Positions 17,384-26,964 are shown, counted from the first letter of the stretch. The stretch: DNA of 64,000 nucleotides from an uncultured Marinobacter sp. (GCF_946886895.1 NZ_CAMPJO010000005.1:62001-126000); one strand, 5' to 3'. Notes: generated from the letters alone by a model not told the origin. Program-made: numbers and translations.

Positions 17384-18967
17384 ATGAGTGCGGTTGCAGA
17401 TACCCACGCCCAGGATCATCATCACGGCCCGGCCAAAGGCTTCAGCCGCTGGCTGCTGACCACCAACCACAAAGACATCGGGACCATGTACCTGGTGTTC
17501 AGCTTCACCATGTTCCTGCTCGGCGGAACCATGGCCATGGTCATTCGCGCGGAACTGTTCCAGCCTGGCCTGCAGATCGTGCAGCCGGCATTTTTCAACC
17601 AGATGACCACCATGCATGGTCTGATCATGGTGTTCGGGGCGGTTATGCCAGCCTTTGTGGGCCTGGCCAACTGGATGCTGCCGCTGATGATCGGCGCCCC
17701 TGATATGGCACTGCCACGGATGAACAACTGGAGCTTCTGGCTGTTGCCCTGCGCCTTCCTGATCCTGGTGTCCACCCTGTTCATGGAGGGTGGCGCGCCC
17801 AACTTCGGCTGGACCTTCTACGCACCCCTGTCGACGACCTACGGGCCACCGAGCACCACGTTCTTTATTTTTGCCATCCACATCATGGGGATTTCCTCGA
17901 TCATGGGCGCCATCAACGTGATCGCCACCATCCTGAACCTGCGGGCGCCGGGCATGACCCTGATGAAAATGCCCCTGTTTGTCTGGACCTGGCTGATCAC
18001 TGCGTTCCTGCTCATTGCCGTCATGCCGGTATTGGCCGGTGTGGTGACCATGATGCTGATGGACATCAACTTCGGTACCAGCTTCTTTGACGCCTCCGGC
18101 GGTGGTGACCCGGTGCTGTTCCAGCATGTGTTCTGGTTCTTCGGGCACCCCGAGGTTTACATCATGATCCTGCCGGCGTTCGGGGCTGTCTCGCACATTA
18201 TCCCGGCATTTTCCCGCAAACCGCTGTTCGGCTATGCCTCCATGGTGTATGCCGTCGGCGCCATTGCCCTGCTGTCGTTTGTGGTCTGGGCGCACCACAT
18301 GTTCACGGTGGGTATTCCCATTGCCGGCCAGTTGTTCTTCATGTATGCCACCATGCTGATCGCCGTTCCCACCGGGGTGAAGGTCTTCAACTGGGTGGCC
18401 ACCATGTTCCGGGGGTCGCTCAGCTTTGAGGCCCCCATGCTGTTCGCGGTGGCCTTCGTCATCCTGTTTACCATTGGCGGCTTCTCCGGGCTGATGCTGG
18501 CGATCGCGCCGGCGGACTTCCAGTACCACGATACCTACTTTGTGGTGGCGCATTTCCATTACGTTCTGGTGCCGGGCGCCATCTTTGGCATCTTCGCCTC
18601 CGCCTATTTCTGGCTGCCCAAGTGGACCGGGCACATGTACGATGAAACCCTGGCCAAGACCCATTTCTGGCTCTCCTTCATTGGCATGAACCTGGCCTTC
18701 TTCCCGATGCACTTCCTGGGGCTGGCAGGCATGCCTCGCCGGATTCCGGATTACGCGTTGCAGTTCGCCGACTTCAACATGGTGTCCAGCGTTGGTGCCT
18801 TTATGTTCGGGGCCACCCAGCTTCTGTTCCTGTTCATTGTGGTCAAGTGTGTCCGGGGCGGCAAGAAAGCCGCTGCCAATCCCTGGGATGGTGCCGAGGG
18901 CCTGGAGTGGACACTACCGTCGCCGGCGCCCTATCACACGTTCGCAACACCACCGGAAGTGAAGTAG
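17384..18967 (+). CDS. coxA: Cytochrome c oxidase subunit I
   Basis: This 527-residue catalytic subunit has 12 transmembrane helices and carries haem a, haem a3 and CuB. Diagnostic segments include TTNHKDIGTMYL at the N-terminus, WTFYAPLSTTY, the CuB/His-Tyr region FWFFGHPEVYI and the haem-ligand stretch TYFVVAHFHYVL. Oxygen is reduced to water here with proton pumping. The frame is open from 17363; ATG 17384 (MSAVADTHAQ) fits the usual subunit length. It lies 57 bases after coxB and 67 before coxC. Confidence 0.97.
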   Translation: MSAVADTHAQDHHHGPAKGFSRWLLTTNHKDIGTMYLVFSFTMFLLGGTMAMVIRAELFQPGLQIVQPAFFNQMTTMHGLIMVFGAVMPAFVGLANWMLPLMIGAPDMALPRMNNWSFWLLPCAFLILVSTLFMEGGAPNFGWTFYAPLSTTYGPPSTTFFIFAIHIMGISSIMGAINVIATILNLRAPGMTLMKMPLFVWTWLITAFLLIAVMPVLAGVVTMMLMDINFGTSFFDASGGGDPVLFQHVFWFFGHPEVYIMILPAFGAVSHIIPAFSRKPLFGYASMVYAVGAIALLSFVVWAHHMFTVGIPIAGQLFFMYATMLIAVPTGVKVFNWVATMFRGSLSFEAPMLFAVAFVILFTIGGFSGLMLAIAPADFQYHDTYFVVAHFHYVLVPGAIFGIFASAYFWLPKWTGHMYDETLAKTHFWLSFIGMNLAFFPMHFLGLAGMPRRIPDYALQFADFNMVSSVGAFMFGATQLLFLFIVVKCVRGGKKAAANPWDGAEGLEWTLPSPAPYHTFATPPEVK

Positions 18968-19034
18968 GGGGCGTGCACGCGCGCTGATAGCGGAACAACA
19001 ACAATTACTAACGGATAAGCCATCGGAGACTGTC

Positions 19035-19922
19035 ATGGCGGAAAACCAGAGCTATTACGTTCCGGAACAGAGCAAGTGGCCGATCATTGCCACGGTAGGC
19101 CTTGGGGTGACCTTGTACGGTACCGCGTCCATCATGGTCAACGCCCAACAGGGTGAAAGTACTACCGGCTCCTGGGTCATGTTCCTGATTGGAGCGCTGA
19201 TCATGGCGTACATGCTGTTCGGCTGGTTTGGCACGGTGATCCGGGAGAGCCAGACCGGACTCTACAGCCCGCAGATGGACCGATCGTTTCGTTGGGGAAT
19301 GAGCTGGTTTATTTTTTCCGAGGTCATGTTTTTCGCGGCCTTTTTCGGGGCCCTGTTCTATGTGCGGGTCTTCGCCGTACCCTGGCTGGGCGGCGAGGGC
19401 GACCGGGGCAGCTCCAATATGCTCTGGGAGGGGTTCGAGGCCACCTGGCCGCTGATCCAGACGCCGGACCCGGAGGCTTACCCGCCACCGGAGGCCGTTA
19501 TCGGCCCCTGGGGCCTGCCGCTGGTAAACACCATCCTGCTGGTGACCTCCTCGTTCACCATCACCGTTGCCCATCACGCCCTGAAAGCGGGCAACCGGGC
19601 CAAGATCAAGATCTGGATGATGGCCACCATTCTGCTGGCCATCGGCTTCCTGGTGTTGCAGGCGGAGGAATACATGCACGCCTACCAGGACCTGAACCTG
19701 ACCCTGGAGTCCGGCATCTACGGGACAACGTTCTTCATGCTGACCGGTTTTCACGGCGCCCATGTGACCTTGGGCACACTGATGCTGATTATTATGCTGA
19801 TACGCATCATCAAGGGCCACTTCACCGCCGACAGTCACTTCGGCTTCGAGGCTGCGGCCTGGTACTGGCACTTTGTCGATGTGGTGTGGCTGGGGTTGTT
19901 TGTGTTCGTGTACATCATCTGA
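19035..19922 (+). CDS. coxC: Cytochrome c oxidase subunit III
   Basis: A 295-residue membrane protein with seven transmembrane helices and subunit III motifs: FRWGMSWFIFSEVMFFAAFF, LLVTSSFTITVAHHAL, EYMHAYQDLNLTLESGIYG, FHGAHVTLGT and the final AAWYWHFVDVVWLGLFVFVY. It stabilises the oxidase core. In many gammaproteobacterial loci a ctaG (Cox11) gene lies between subunits I and III, but here only 67 non-coding bases separate them. Confidence 0.97.
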   Translation: MAENQSYYVPEQSKWPIIATVGLGVTLYGTASIMVNAQQGESTTGSWVMFLIGALIMAYMLFGWFGTVIRESQTGLYSPQMDRSFRWGMSWFIFSEVMFFAAFFGALFYVRVFAVPWLGGEGDRGSSNMLWEGFEATWPLIQTPDPEAYPPPEAVIGPWGLPLVNTILLVTSSFTITVAHHALKAGNRAKIKIWMMATILLAIGFLVLQAEEYMHAYQDLNLTLESGIYGTTFFMLTGFHGAHVTLGTLMLIIMLIRIIKGHFTADSHFGFEAAAWYWHFVDVVWLGLFVFVYII

Positions 19923-19931
19923 AATCAGCCA

Positions 19932-20135
19932 TCAGGGAGTCGGATTCATCGTCAGGCTCCCCTGCCACAAGGCAATCAGAATCACGGCCAGGAGCAATAG
20001 GCTGAGCGTGACGCGAACAGCCAGCGAATTCACCACCCGATTGGTTTTGCCGCCATCCCTGATCAGAAAAAACAGACCGCTGAACAGGCTGATGATGACG
20101 GCGAGCATCAATACAACGATTACGATCTTGAGCAT
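19932..20135 (-). CDS. DUF2909 twin transmembrane small protein
   Basis: A 67-residue protein with two transmembrane helices (about 2-24 and 41-60) separated by FLIRDGGKTNRVVNSLAVRV, matching the small DUF2909 'twin transmembrane' family that is regularly found inside cytochrome oxidase loci. It is on the opposite strand to all its neighbours, squeezed between coxC and the SURF1 gene. ATG 20135 is preferred over the upstream frame to 20204 because it begins the first helix. Its role, if any, in oxidase assembly is not established. Confidence 0.85.
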   Translation of the reverse strand: MLKIVIVVLMLAVIISLFSGLFFLIRDGGKTNRVVNSLAVRVTLSLLLLAVILIALWQGSLTMNPTP

Positions 20136-20215
20136 GGCATATCCCGCGGTTATCTCTGGTGTGACGTTACGTCGGCGTTTGTCCGACGGACTCGCATGGG
20201 ACACTATAGCAGAGC

Positions 20216-20953
20216 ATGTCTGATCTACTCGGGAAAACCCGGCACTGGCGGCTCGACTGGCGACTGCTGATCTTTACCGGGATCTTCTTTCCGGTTCTGG
20301 TTGGTCTGGGCATCTGGCAACTGAGCCGGGCCGACGAGAAAACGGAGCAGTTGGCGCAGTGGCAACTGGAGGCGAAGGACCTGGCCTGGGCGGAACTGGT
20401 TGCCAGTGGATTACAAAGCGGTCGGCCAGTCACCCTGTCCGGCCGCTACGGAGAGCGAAGCTGGCTGCTTGATAACCGGACGCGGAATGGTGCGCCGGGA
20501 TACGAGGTGCTGACGGTATTCCACCCCCTACAGGGGCCGCCAGTGTTGATAAACCGCGGCTGGGTGCTGGCCCCGAGAACCCGGGACCGTTTGCCCGACG
20601 TCCGGACCCCGGAAGGTGTGTTCACCGTGGCCGGGCGACTGGCCGAGTACCCCGAACCGCCGGTGCTGATGGCTCGCCAGGCGGCACCCGAGGGCTGGCC
20701 CCGGCGGGTCCAGAGCTTGCCAGCGAAGGTCGCAAGGGTGTCCGAACCGGCCTTGCCGGAACTGATGATGCGCCTGGCAGACAGTGGCCAGGCGGGGGCG
20801 TTTCGGGCAGACTGGAAACCGGACTATATGGGGCCGCAGACCCATTATGGATACGCCGCGCAATGGTTTGCTTTGGCCGTCGCGCTGGTTATATTGACGG
20901 TAGTGGCAAGTTACCGAAAGACAGGAGCCGATAATGACAATGACCATGGCTAA
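20216..20953 (+). CDS. SURF1-family oxidase assembly protein
   Basis: This 245-residue protein has the SURF1 layout: an N-terminal transmembrane helix (about 15-33) followed by GIWQLSRADEK, a periplasmic domain with VTLSGRYGERSWLLDNRTRN, PGYEVLTVFHPLQGPPVLIN and RGWV, and a second helix near the C-terminus (HYGYAAQWFALAVALVIL). SURF1 proteins help insert haem a into subunit I. The gene overlaps the following one by 20 bases. Confidence 0.93.
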   Translation: MSDLLGKTRHWRLDWRLLIFTGIFFPVLVGLGIWQLSRADEKTEQLAQWQLEAKDLAWAELVASGLQSGRPVTLSGRYGERSWLLDNRTRNGAPGYEVLTVFHPLQGPPVLINRGWVLAPRTRDRLPDVRTPEGVFTVAGRLAEYPEPPVLMARQAAPEGWPRRVQSLPAKVARVSEPALPELMMRLADSGQAGAFRADWKPDYMGPQTHYGYAAQWFALAVALVILTVVASYRKTGADNDNDHG

Positions 20954-21584
20954 CCGGATGTCCGACCAAGACCAGGCCGATGGGCCAGGCCCCGAACAGG
21001 TGCGCCGGGGCCGTCGTACTGCTTTGTTGCTGTTCGTACTGGGCTTTGGCCCCATTCTGGTTGCCACCGTCATGTTCTATACCGGCTGGCTGAACCCGGC
21101 CGGGCACACCAACAACGGCATGCTCTTGCAGCCCGTGGTGCCGGTTGCCACGCTTAATCTTGAAACGGCCTCCGGGCAACCGCTGGAACAGCGTTTTGGT
21201 CCGGACAAAGCCGACCCCCGGTGGTTATTGCTGGTGGCGGCCGGGGAATGTGGCAGCCAGTGTGAGGAAATGCTGTACCTGGCACGCCAGGTCAACATTG
21301 CGCTTGGCAAGAACGCAAACCGGCTATCCCGTGCGGCGTTGCTGGGTTCGGTACCGGCGGATCTCGAGAGCCGCTGGGCCCGGGAATACAGCCTGATGGA
21401 GCGTCTCACGCCGGCGGCGGATGCCGACCCCCGGTGGCCGACCGGGATCAACCCGGAGACCGAGCCCCGGGTTCTGCTGGTGGACCCGTTCGGCAATATC
21501 ATGATGCATTACGGCAGCGAGCACACCGGCAAGGACATGCTGGAGGATCTCAAGCATCTGCTGAAGCTGTCGCAGATTGGCTAA
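20934..21584 (+). CDS. Membrane-anchored thioredoxin-fold protein of the oxidase cluster
   Basis: A 216-residue protein with a cytoplasmic basic N-terminus, one transmembrane helix (about 28-50) and a periplasmic thioredoxin-like domain. It carries CGSQC (a CxxxC pair, as in SCO copper chaperones) and a later histidine in HYGSEHTG, so a copper or thiol role in CuA/CuB assembly is plausible. Conserved unnamed proteins of this type are usual between SURF1 and ctaA. The start at 20934 follows AGGAG with a 6-base spacing and overlaps the SURF1 gene; ATGs at 20946 and 20958 are alternatives. The exact function is not known. Confidence 0.75.
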   Translation: MTMTMANRMSDQDQADGPGPEQVRRGRRTALLLFVLGFGPILVATVMFYTGWLNPAGHTNNGMLLQPVVPVATLNLETASGQPLEQRFGPDKADPRWLLLVAAGECGSQCEEMLYLARQVNIALGKNANRLSRAALLGSVPADLESRWAREYSLMERLTPAADADPRWPTGINPETEPRVLLVDPFGNIMMHYGSEHTGKDMLEDLKHLLKLSQIG

Positions 21585-21611
21585 CCCTCTGTTCGGTGTG
21601 GAGATCTGGCC

Positions 21612-22709
21612 TTGAACGAAGTCCCTGCTCACGTCTCACCCCAGGCCCGGATGATGGCCCGGCTGGCTCTGTCGGCGGCCCTGCTGGCGATGGTTGTGAT
21701 CATGCTGGGTGCCTGGACACGGCTGGTGCACGCGGGGCTTGGTTGCCCGGATTGGCCGGGCTGCTACGGTTTTCTGACGGTACCCCAGAGCGAGTCGAGT
21801 ATTGCCATCGCCAATGCCCGGTTCCCGGAAACACCGGTGGACGTGTCAAAAGGCTGGCCGGAAATGATCCATCGCTACGCGGCGGGCACGCTGGGCCTGC
21901 TGGTGTTTGGCCTGGCCGGATACGCTGTGCGTCATCGCAAGGCGGGGGTGCCGGCCAAACTGCCCTTGTTCATCGCCGGGTTCATTATCCTGCAGGGTGC
22001 GTTCGGCATGTGGACGGTGACCCTGAAGCTCTGGCCCCAGGTGGTCGCCCTGCACCTTCTGGGTGGCTTTACCACCCTGAGTTTACTGGTATTGCTGACC
22101 TTACGTCTGAGAAACCGGGTCGGCAACGCCCGCCCGACAGCAAGTTGCGGCGCCCTGCGGGCTGTCAGGCCATGGCTCTATGGCGGGCTGTTTCTGGTGA
22201 TTCTGCAAATCGCCCTGGGCGCCTGGACAGCAGCCAATTACGCCGCTGTGGCCTGTACCGATCTGCCAACCTGCCAGGGCCAATGGTGGCCGGACGGAAT
22301 GGATTTCCGGCACGGGTTTGATGTTACCCAGCATGTGGGCCCGAACTATCTGGGCGGCCAGCTCATGGCCAGCGGCCGGGTGGCGATCCACGTCACCCAT
22401 CGTGCCGGTGCCGTGTTGGTCCTGTTGTACTTTACCGGGCTGCTGGTCGCCCTGTGGCGCCGCAGGCGGGGGTCGGGCCTGGATCGGGCGATCCAGTTGG
22501 TGGCCCTGGTGCTGACGGCCCAGATTGCGCTTGGTATCGCCAACGTATGGCTGAATATCCCGCTTTCGGTGGCGGTCGCCCATAACGCCATGGGAGCCGC
22601 TTTGCTGTTATCGGTGATCCACCTGATCTGGCGTCATCATCGACTTCCGTTGGCGCACCGCGCCCCGGTACCACACACCAACACACTCAATCAGGAGGTT
22701 GCGGCATGA
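21612..22709 (+). CDS. ctaA: Haem A synthase
   Basis: The 365-residue CtaA/COX15 protein has eight transmembrane helices and converts haem O to haem A. Its haem-binding histidines lie in TRLVHAGLGC, MIHRYAAGTLG, VALHLLGGF, HVTHRAGAVL and VAHNAMGAAL, and a conserved cysteine pair is seen in GLGCPDWPGC. The start appears to be TTG at 21612 (MNEVPAH); an ATG pair at 21651 just before the first helix is the alternative. Its stop overlaps the ctaB start by 4 bases (ATGA). Confidence 0.93.
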   Translation: MNEVPAHVSPQARMMARLALSAALLAMVVIMLGAWTRLVHAGLGCPDWPGCYGFLTVPQSESSIAIANARFPETPVDVSKGWPEMIHRYAAGTLGLLVFGLAGYAVRHRKAGVPAKLPLFIAGFIILQGAFGMWTVTLKLWPQVVALHLLGGFTTLSLLVLLTLRLRNRVGNARPTASCGALRAVRPWLYGGLFLVILQIALGAWTAANYAAVACTDLPTCQGQWWPDGMDFRHGFDVTQHVGPNYLGGQLMASGRVAIHVTHRAGAVLVLLYFTGLLVALWRRRRGSGLDRAIQLVALVLTAQIALGIANVWLNIPLSVAVAHNAMGAALLLSVIHLIWRHHRLPLAHRAPVPHTNTLNQEVAA

Positions 22710-23626
22710 GCGAGCAACTGGATGCACTGCCAGCCGAGGCAATGACGAGCGAATCGGTCAGCGCCATTTCCTGGCGGGATTTCCTGGAACTGACCAAACC
22801 CAGAGTGGTTGCACTGATGATCCTGACGTCGGTGATCGGCATGCTGCTGGCCCGGCCGGGTGTTCCCGGCTGGGGGGTACTGGTGTTTGGCAACCTCGGC
22901 ATCGCATTGCTCGCCGGCGCGGCGGCCGTGGTCAACCACGTTGTGGATCAGAAGATCGATACCGTGATGGCCCGCACCCGGAAGCGCCCCGTTGCCACCG
23001 GGAAAATTTCGCCGCGGGATGCGATCCTGTTTGCCACCCTGCTGGCCTGCGTGGGCATGGTGGTGCTCATGTGGCAGGTCAACCACCTCACCGCCTGGCT
23101 CACCCTGGCGTCGCTGGTGGGGTATGCGGGGGTGTATACCCTGTTCCTCAAACGAGCCACGCCCCAGAACATCACCATCGGCGGCCTGGCCGGTGCCATG
23201 CCTCCGTTGCTGGGGTGGACCGCAGTCACCGGCCAGATGGAAGGCCACGCCCTGCTGCTGGTGCTGATCATCTTCGCCTGGACGCCGCCGCACTTCTGGG
23301 CCCTGGCCATCCACCGCAAGGAGGAGTACGCGAAAGCCGGCATTCCGATGCTGCCGGTCACCCACGGCAATCAGTTCACCGAGCTCCATATCCTGCTGTA
23401 TACGCTGATGCTGCTGGCCGTCAGCCTGCTGCCCTTTGTCACTGGCATGTCCGGTGGCATATACCTGATCGGCGCCCTGGCCCTGGGTCTGCGCTTCCTC
23501 CAGTACGCGGTCCGGCTTCTGAGAGGCGATGACCGACGGGTCGCCCTGACAACGTTCAAATACTCCATCACTTACCTGATGGCTCTGTTTGTGGTATTGC
23601 TTGTCGATCATTTTGTATTTTTCTAA
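22706..23626 (+). CDS. ctaB: Protoheme IX farnesyltransferase (haem O synthase)
   Basis: This 306-residue UbiA-superfamily prenyltransferase has nine transmembrane helices and attaches farnesyl to haem B. The first aspartate-rich site is NHVVDQKIDTVMARTRKRP, and KPRVVALMILT and WTPPHFWALAIHRKEEY are also characteristic. It works immediately before CtaA in haem A synthesis, and the two genes are translationally coupled. It is also known as cyoE. Confidence 0.96.
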   Translation: MSEQLDALPAEAMTSESVSAISWRDFLELTKPRVVALMILTSVIGMLLARPGVPGWGVLVFGNLGIALLAGAAAVVNHVVDQKIDTVMARTRKRPVATGKISPRDAILFATLLACVGMVVLMWQVNHLTAWLTLASLVGYAGVYTLFLKRATPQNITIGGLAGAMPPLLGWTAVTGQMEGHALLLVLIIFAWTPPHFWALAIHRKEEYAKAGIPMLPVTHGNQFTELHILLYTLMLLAVSLLPFVTGMSGGIYLIGALALGLRFLQYAVRLLRGDDRRVALTTFKYSITYLMALFVVLLVDHFVFF

Positions 23627-23646
23627 AGTGAACACCGTGCGGGCGT

Positions 23647-23668
23647 AGGCGGGAAGCCCTTCCCGCCT
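23647..23668. terminator. Hairpin after ctaB
   Basis: Arms AGGCGGGAA (23647-23655) and TTCCCGCCT (23660-23668) with a 4-base loop lie between ctaB and the SCO gene. There is no T-run, so this may be an mRNA processing or partial-termination hairpin rather than a full stop. Confidence 0.5.
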
Positions 23669-23697
23669 GCTCCATTGATCATCGTGCTGGATTCACC

Positions 23698-24366
23698 ATG
23701 AACCGTCCTATTCGCCTTACGCTCGTCTGTCTTCTGTTAGTTGTGTTGTTGATCTTCGGCCTTGTTATCGGTCGCCAGGTCTTTCTGGCCAGCAGTCAGG
23801 AGCCAGTGCCCGCGCCGGAACTGACCGAACTCAATGCCTATGTCTATGACGAACCGAGGCCGCTGGCCGAGTTCACGCTGACGGATGAGAACGGCGAGAC
23901 TGTCACCCGGGAAAGCCTGAAGGGGAAATGGACCTTTGCGTTTATCGGTTACACCAACTGCCCGGATATCTGCCCGGCCACCATGGCCACCCTGCGTCGT
24001 ACCGAGCAACTGTTGTCTGACGAACTGCCGCAGCCGCAGTATCTCCTGATCAGTGCCGATCCGGTTCATGACACCCCCGACAAACTCCGGGACTACACCG
24101 ACTTCTTCGGGGACCATTTCCACGGCCTGACCGGGGAGCTGGAAACCCTGAGAGCCCTGGCCAAGAGCCTGAACGGTGTGTTCTCCCAGCGGGTGGTGGA
24201 TGGCGAGGTGCTGGTGAGCCACAGTGGCCACGTGTCGTTGCTGAATCCTGAAGGTGAGCTGGCGGCGGTGCTGCAGCCACCCCATGATCCCGAAGCGCTT
24301 GCCGAAGCCTTCAGGCGCATCTATGAATGGGCGCGGGAGAACCGCACCCGGAGCCAGAACACCTGA
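23698..24366 (+). CDS. SCO1/SenC copper chaperone for cytochrome oxidase
   Basis: A 222-residue membrane-anchored thioredoxin-fold protein. It has one N-terminal transmembrane helix, the copper-binding pair in TNCPDICPATM (C88 and C92) and the third ligand histidine in SHSGHVSLLN (about 178). SCO proteins deliver copper to, or reduce, the CuA site of subunit II. It closes the oxidase cluster and is only 25 bases before hrpB. Confidence 0.95.
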   Translation: MNRPIRLTLVCLLLVVLLIFGLVIGRQVFLASSQEPVPAPELTELNAYVYDEPRPLAEFTLTDENGETVTRESLKGKWTFAFIGYTNCPDICPATMATLRRTEQLLSDELPQPQYLLISADPVHDTPDKLRDYTDFFGDHFHGLTGELETLRALAKSLNGVFSQRVVDGEVLVSHSGHVSLLNPEGELAAVLQPPHDPEALAEAFRRIYEWARENRTRSQNT

Positions 24367-24391
24367 ATGGCGCAACCCGACGTTACCGCCC

Positions 24392-26878
24392 ATGATTGAC
24401 CTGGTCCTCCCGGCACTGAAACAGGCTCTGGAACAAACCACCACGGTCCTGCTGCAGGCGCCTCCGGGCGCCGGTAAAACCACCCGCGTGCCACTGGCGC
24501 TGCTGGACGCTCCCTGGCGCCAGCAGCGCAGGATCCTGATGCTCGAGCCACGCCGGCTGGCGGCCCGTTCGGCCGCCGGGTTTATGGCAAAACAGCTGGG
24601 GGAAGCGCCGGGCCAGACCGTGGGCTACCGGACACGGCTGGATACCCGGGTATCCGGTGCCACCCGGATTGAGGTGGTGACCGAAGGCATCCTCACCCGG
24701 TTGATCCAGGATGATCCGATGCTGGACGCCTACGCGGCGGTCCTGTTCGACGAATTCCATGAACGATCCTTGCAGGCCGATCTCGGCCTCGCCCTGGTTC
24801 GGGAAACCCAGCAGGTACTGAGGGAAGATCTGCGGCTGCTGGTGATGTCGGCGACACTGGATACCGGGCCCGTCGCCCGGGTACTGGGCGATGTCCCGGT
24901 TATCCGCAGCGAGGGCCGGGCGTTTCCCGTGACGGTAATGTATCGGCCACCACCGCCCAGGGCGAGAGCGTCCCGGGTTGAGGATCGCGTGGTGACCGCT
25001 GTTCACGAGGCGCTGTCCGAACAGACCGGATCGTTGCTGGTGTTTCTGCCCGGGGCCGGGGAAATCCGCCGGGTGGCACAGCAGTTGCGGGGGCAGGTAG
25101 CGGATCACGTGTTGCTGACGCCGCTGTTCGGGAACCTGACTTCCGGGGAGCAGGACCGCGCTATTGCACCGGCGCCGGATGGTCAGCGCAAAGTGGTGCT
25201 GGCAACCGCCATTGCTGAAACCAGCCTGACCATTGAGGGCGTGCGGGTGGTGATTGACACTGGCCAGCAACGCCGGGCGGTGTTTGACCCCAACAGCGGG
25301 ATGACGCGACTGGTCACCGGTCGGGTCTCGAAAGCCTCCGCAGAGCAGCGTAAAGGCCGCGCCGGCCGGGTAGAACCGGGCGTCTGCTACCGGTTATGGA
25401 GCGAGTCGGAGCAGTTCGCTCTGGCGGACTTTACGGCCCCCGAGATTCTCGAGGCCGATCTCGCCCCCCTGGTTCTGGAGCTGGCCCAGTGGGGCGCTCG
25501 CGAAGCCGCGGGCGTGGCGTGGATTGACCAACCGCCCCAGGCCCACTGGCGGCAAGCAGTGGCGTTGCTTCAGTGGCTGGACATGCTGGACGCCGAGGGC
25601 GCCATTACCAATCATGGCAAGGCTGCCCGGGCTCTGGGCATTCATCCCCGCCTGGCGCATATGGTGCTGCGTGGGCGGACACTGGGAGTCGGCACCCTTG
25701 CCGCCGAACTGGCGGCCTTGCTGGAAGAACGGGATCTGCTTGGTGCCGGCGCCGGAGCGGATATGCACGAACGACTGCGGGTGCTCCATGGCGAACGTCG
25801 GGACCGCGCGCTCGACCCGGCCCGCCTGACGGCGGTGCGCCGGGCGGCAAAGCGCCTGTCCGGCCCCGGCCTGGACAACACCACGAAGCCACCGACGGCG
25901 ACCGAGGTCGGCCGGCTATTGGCCCTGGCCTACCCGGACCGCATTGCCCGCAGGCGGCCCGGCGGAGCACCCCGCTATCAGCTCAGCAATGGCAAAGGGG
26001 CCGTGTTGAGAGACGACGATCCGCTCGCCAGGCACGACTGGCTGGTCGCGGCGGAGCTTGATGGCAAGGCCCGGGAGGCGACTGTCTACCTGGGGGCGCC
26101 AGTGGATGTTCCGGATCTGGAGCAGGATCTTGCCAGCCACGTCCATGAGTCTGAAGAGGCGCTGTGGGACGACAGCCGGGGCACCGTGGTGGCCCGGCGG
26201 GTCAGGAAGCTGGGGCAGTTGGTACTGCAGGAAACACCGCTGACCCGGGTGGACCCGGACCTGATTCAGCAGGGTCTGCTCAATGCCATCCGCAAGAAAG
26301 GGCTGGAAAGCCTGCCCTGGACCGATGAGAGCCGCCAGTGGTGTGCCCGGGTCCGGTTGCTCGCGGAACACTTCCTGGACGATGGCTGGCCGGATACCAG
26401 CCATGCCGCCTTGCTGGACACCCTTGAACAGTGGCTGGGGCCGTTTCTGGCGGGCATGACCCGCTGGTCGGACCTGGGCCGGCTGGATCTGCTAACGGCC
26501 CTCAATGGTTTTCTGGATTATCCGAAACAGTCGCAGCTGCAGGCCCTCGCCCCGACCGCTCTGACCATTCCGACCGGACAGCGGGTCCGTCTTGATTATA
26601 ACGGTGCCAGTGGCCCGGTACTGGCCGCCAAGCTCCAGGCCCTGTTTGGCTGGACAGAGACCCCGGCCGTGGCTGGCGGCCGGGTCGCCGTGGTGCTCCA
26701 TCTGCTGTCTCCGGCCCGGCGCCCGCTGGCTGTGACCGCCGATCTGGCCAGCTTCTGGCGAAACGGTTACCCGGAGGTCCGGAAAGACATGCGGGGCCGC
26801 TATCCGAAGCATCCCTGGCCAGACAACCCACTGACCGCGGAGGCCCAGCAGGGCACCAGGAAGCGGCCGGACCGGTGA
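24392..26878 (+). CDS. hrpB: ATP-dependent helicase HrpB
   Basis: An 828-residue DEAH-type RNA helicase. The Walker A APPGAGKTTR is at about 22-31, the DEFHERS box marks motif II, and MSATLDTGP and QRKGRAGRVEPG are motifs III and VI; the C-terminal third is the HrpB-specific domain ending with WPDNPLTAEAQQGTRKRPDR. Family length and ending fit. The frame is open from 24254 inside the SCO gene, but ATG 24392 (MIDLVLPALKQAL) is the family start. The cellular role of HrpB is poorly defined. Confidence 0.95.
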   Translation: MIDLVLPALKQALEQTTTVLLQAPPGAGKTTRVPLALLDAPWRQQRRILMLEPRRLAARSAAGFMAKQLGEAPGQTVGYRTRLDTRVSGATRIEVVTEGILTRLIQDDPMLDAYAAVLFDEFHERSLQADLGLALVRETQQVLREDLRLLVMSATLDTGPVARVLGDVPVIRSEGRAFPVTVMYRPPPPRARASRVEDRVVTAVHEALSEQTGSLLVFLPGAGEIRRVAQQLRGQVADHVLLTPLFGNLTSGEQDRAIAPAPDGQRKVVLATAIAETSLTIEGVRVVIDTGQQRRAVFDPNSGMTRLVTGRVSKASAEQRKGRAGRVEPGVCYRLWSESEQFALADFTAPEILEADLAPLVLELAQWGAREAAGVAWIDQPPQAHWRQAVALLQWLDMLDAEGAITNHGKAARALGIHPRLAHMVLRGRTLGVGTLAAELAALLEERDLLGAGAGADMHERLRVLHGERRDRALDPARLTAVRRAAKRLSGPGLDNTTKPPTATEVGRLLALAYPDRIARRRPGGAPRYQLSNGKGAVLRDDDPLARHDWLVAAELDGKAREATVYLGAPVDVPDLEQDLASHVHESEEALWDDSRGTVVARRVRKLGQLVLQETPLTRVDPDLIQQGLLNAIRKKGLESLPWTDESRQWCARVRLLAEHFLDDGWPDTSHAALLDTLEQWLGPFLAGMTRWSDLGRLDLLTALNGFLDYPKQSQLQALAPTALTIPTGQRVRLDYNGASGPVLAAKLQALFGWTETPAVAGGRVAVVLHLLSPARRPLAVTADLASFWRNGYPEVRKDMRGRYPKHPWPDNPLTAEAQQGTRKRPDR

Positions 26879-26964
26879 CGCCCGGCACCGGTCAAAAAAA
26901 CCGCTTGCCAACCCCCACGCCCTGTATAAAATGCGCACAATTCCACCCTGAGTGCCGCTGTGTC

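Noticed and set aside
17327..18712. 461-codon minus-strand frame across coxA
   Set aside because: Antisense to subunit I; composition is shadow-like (His, Gln, Gly rich).
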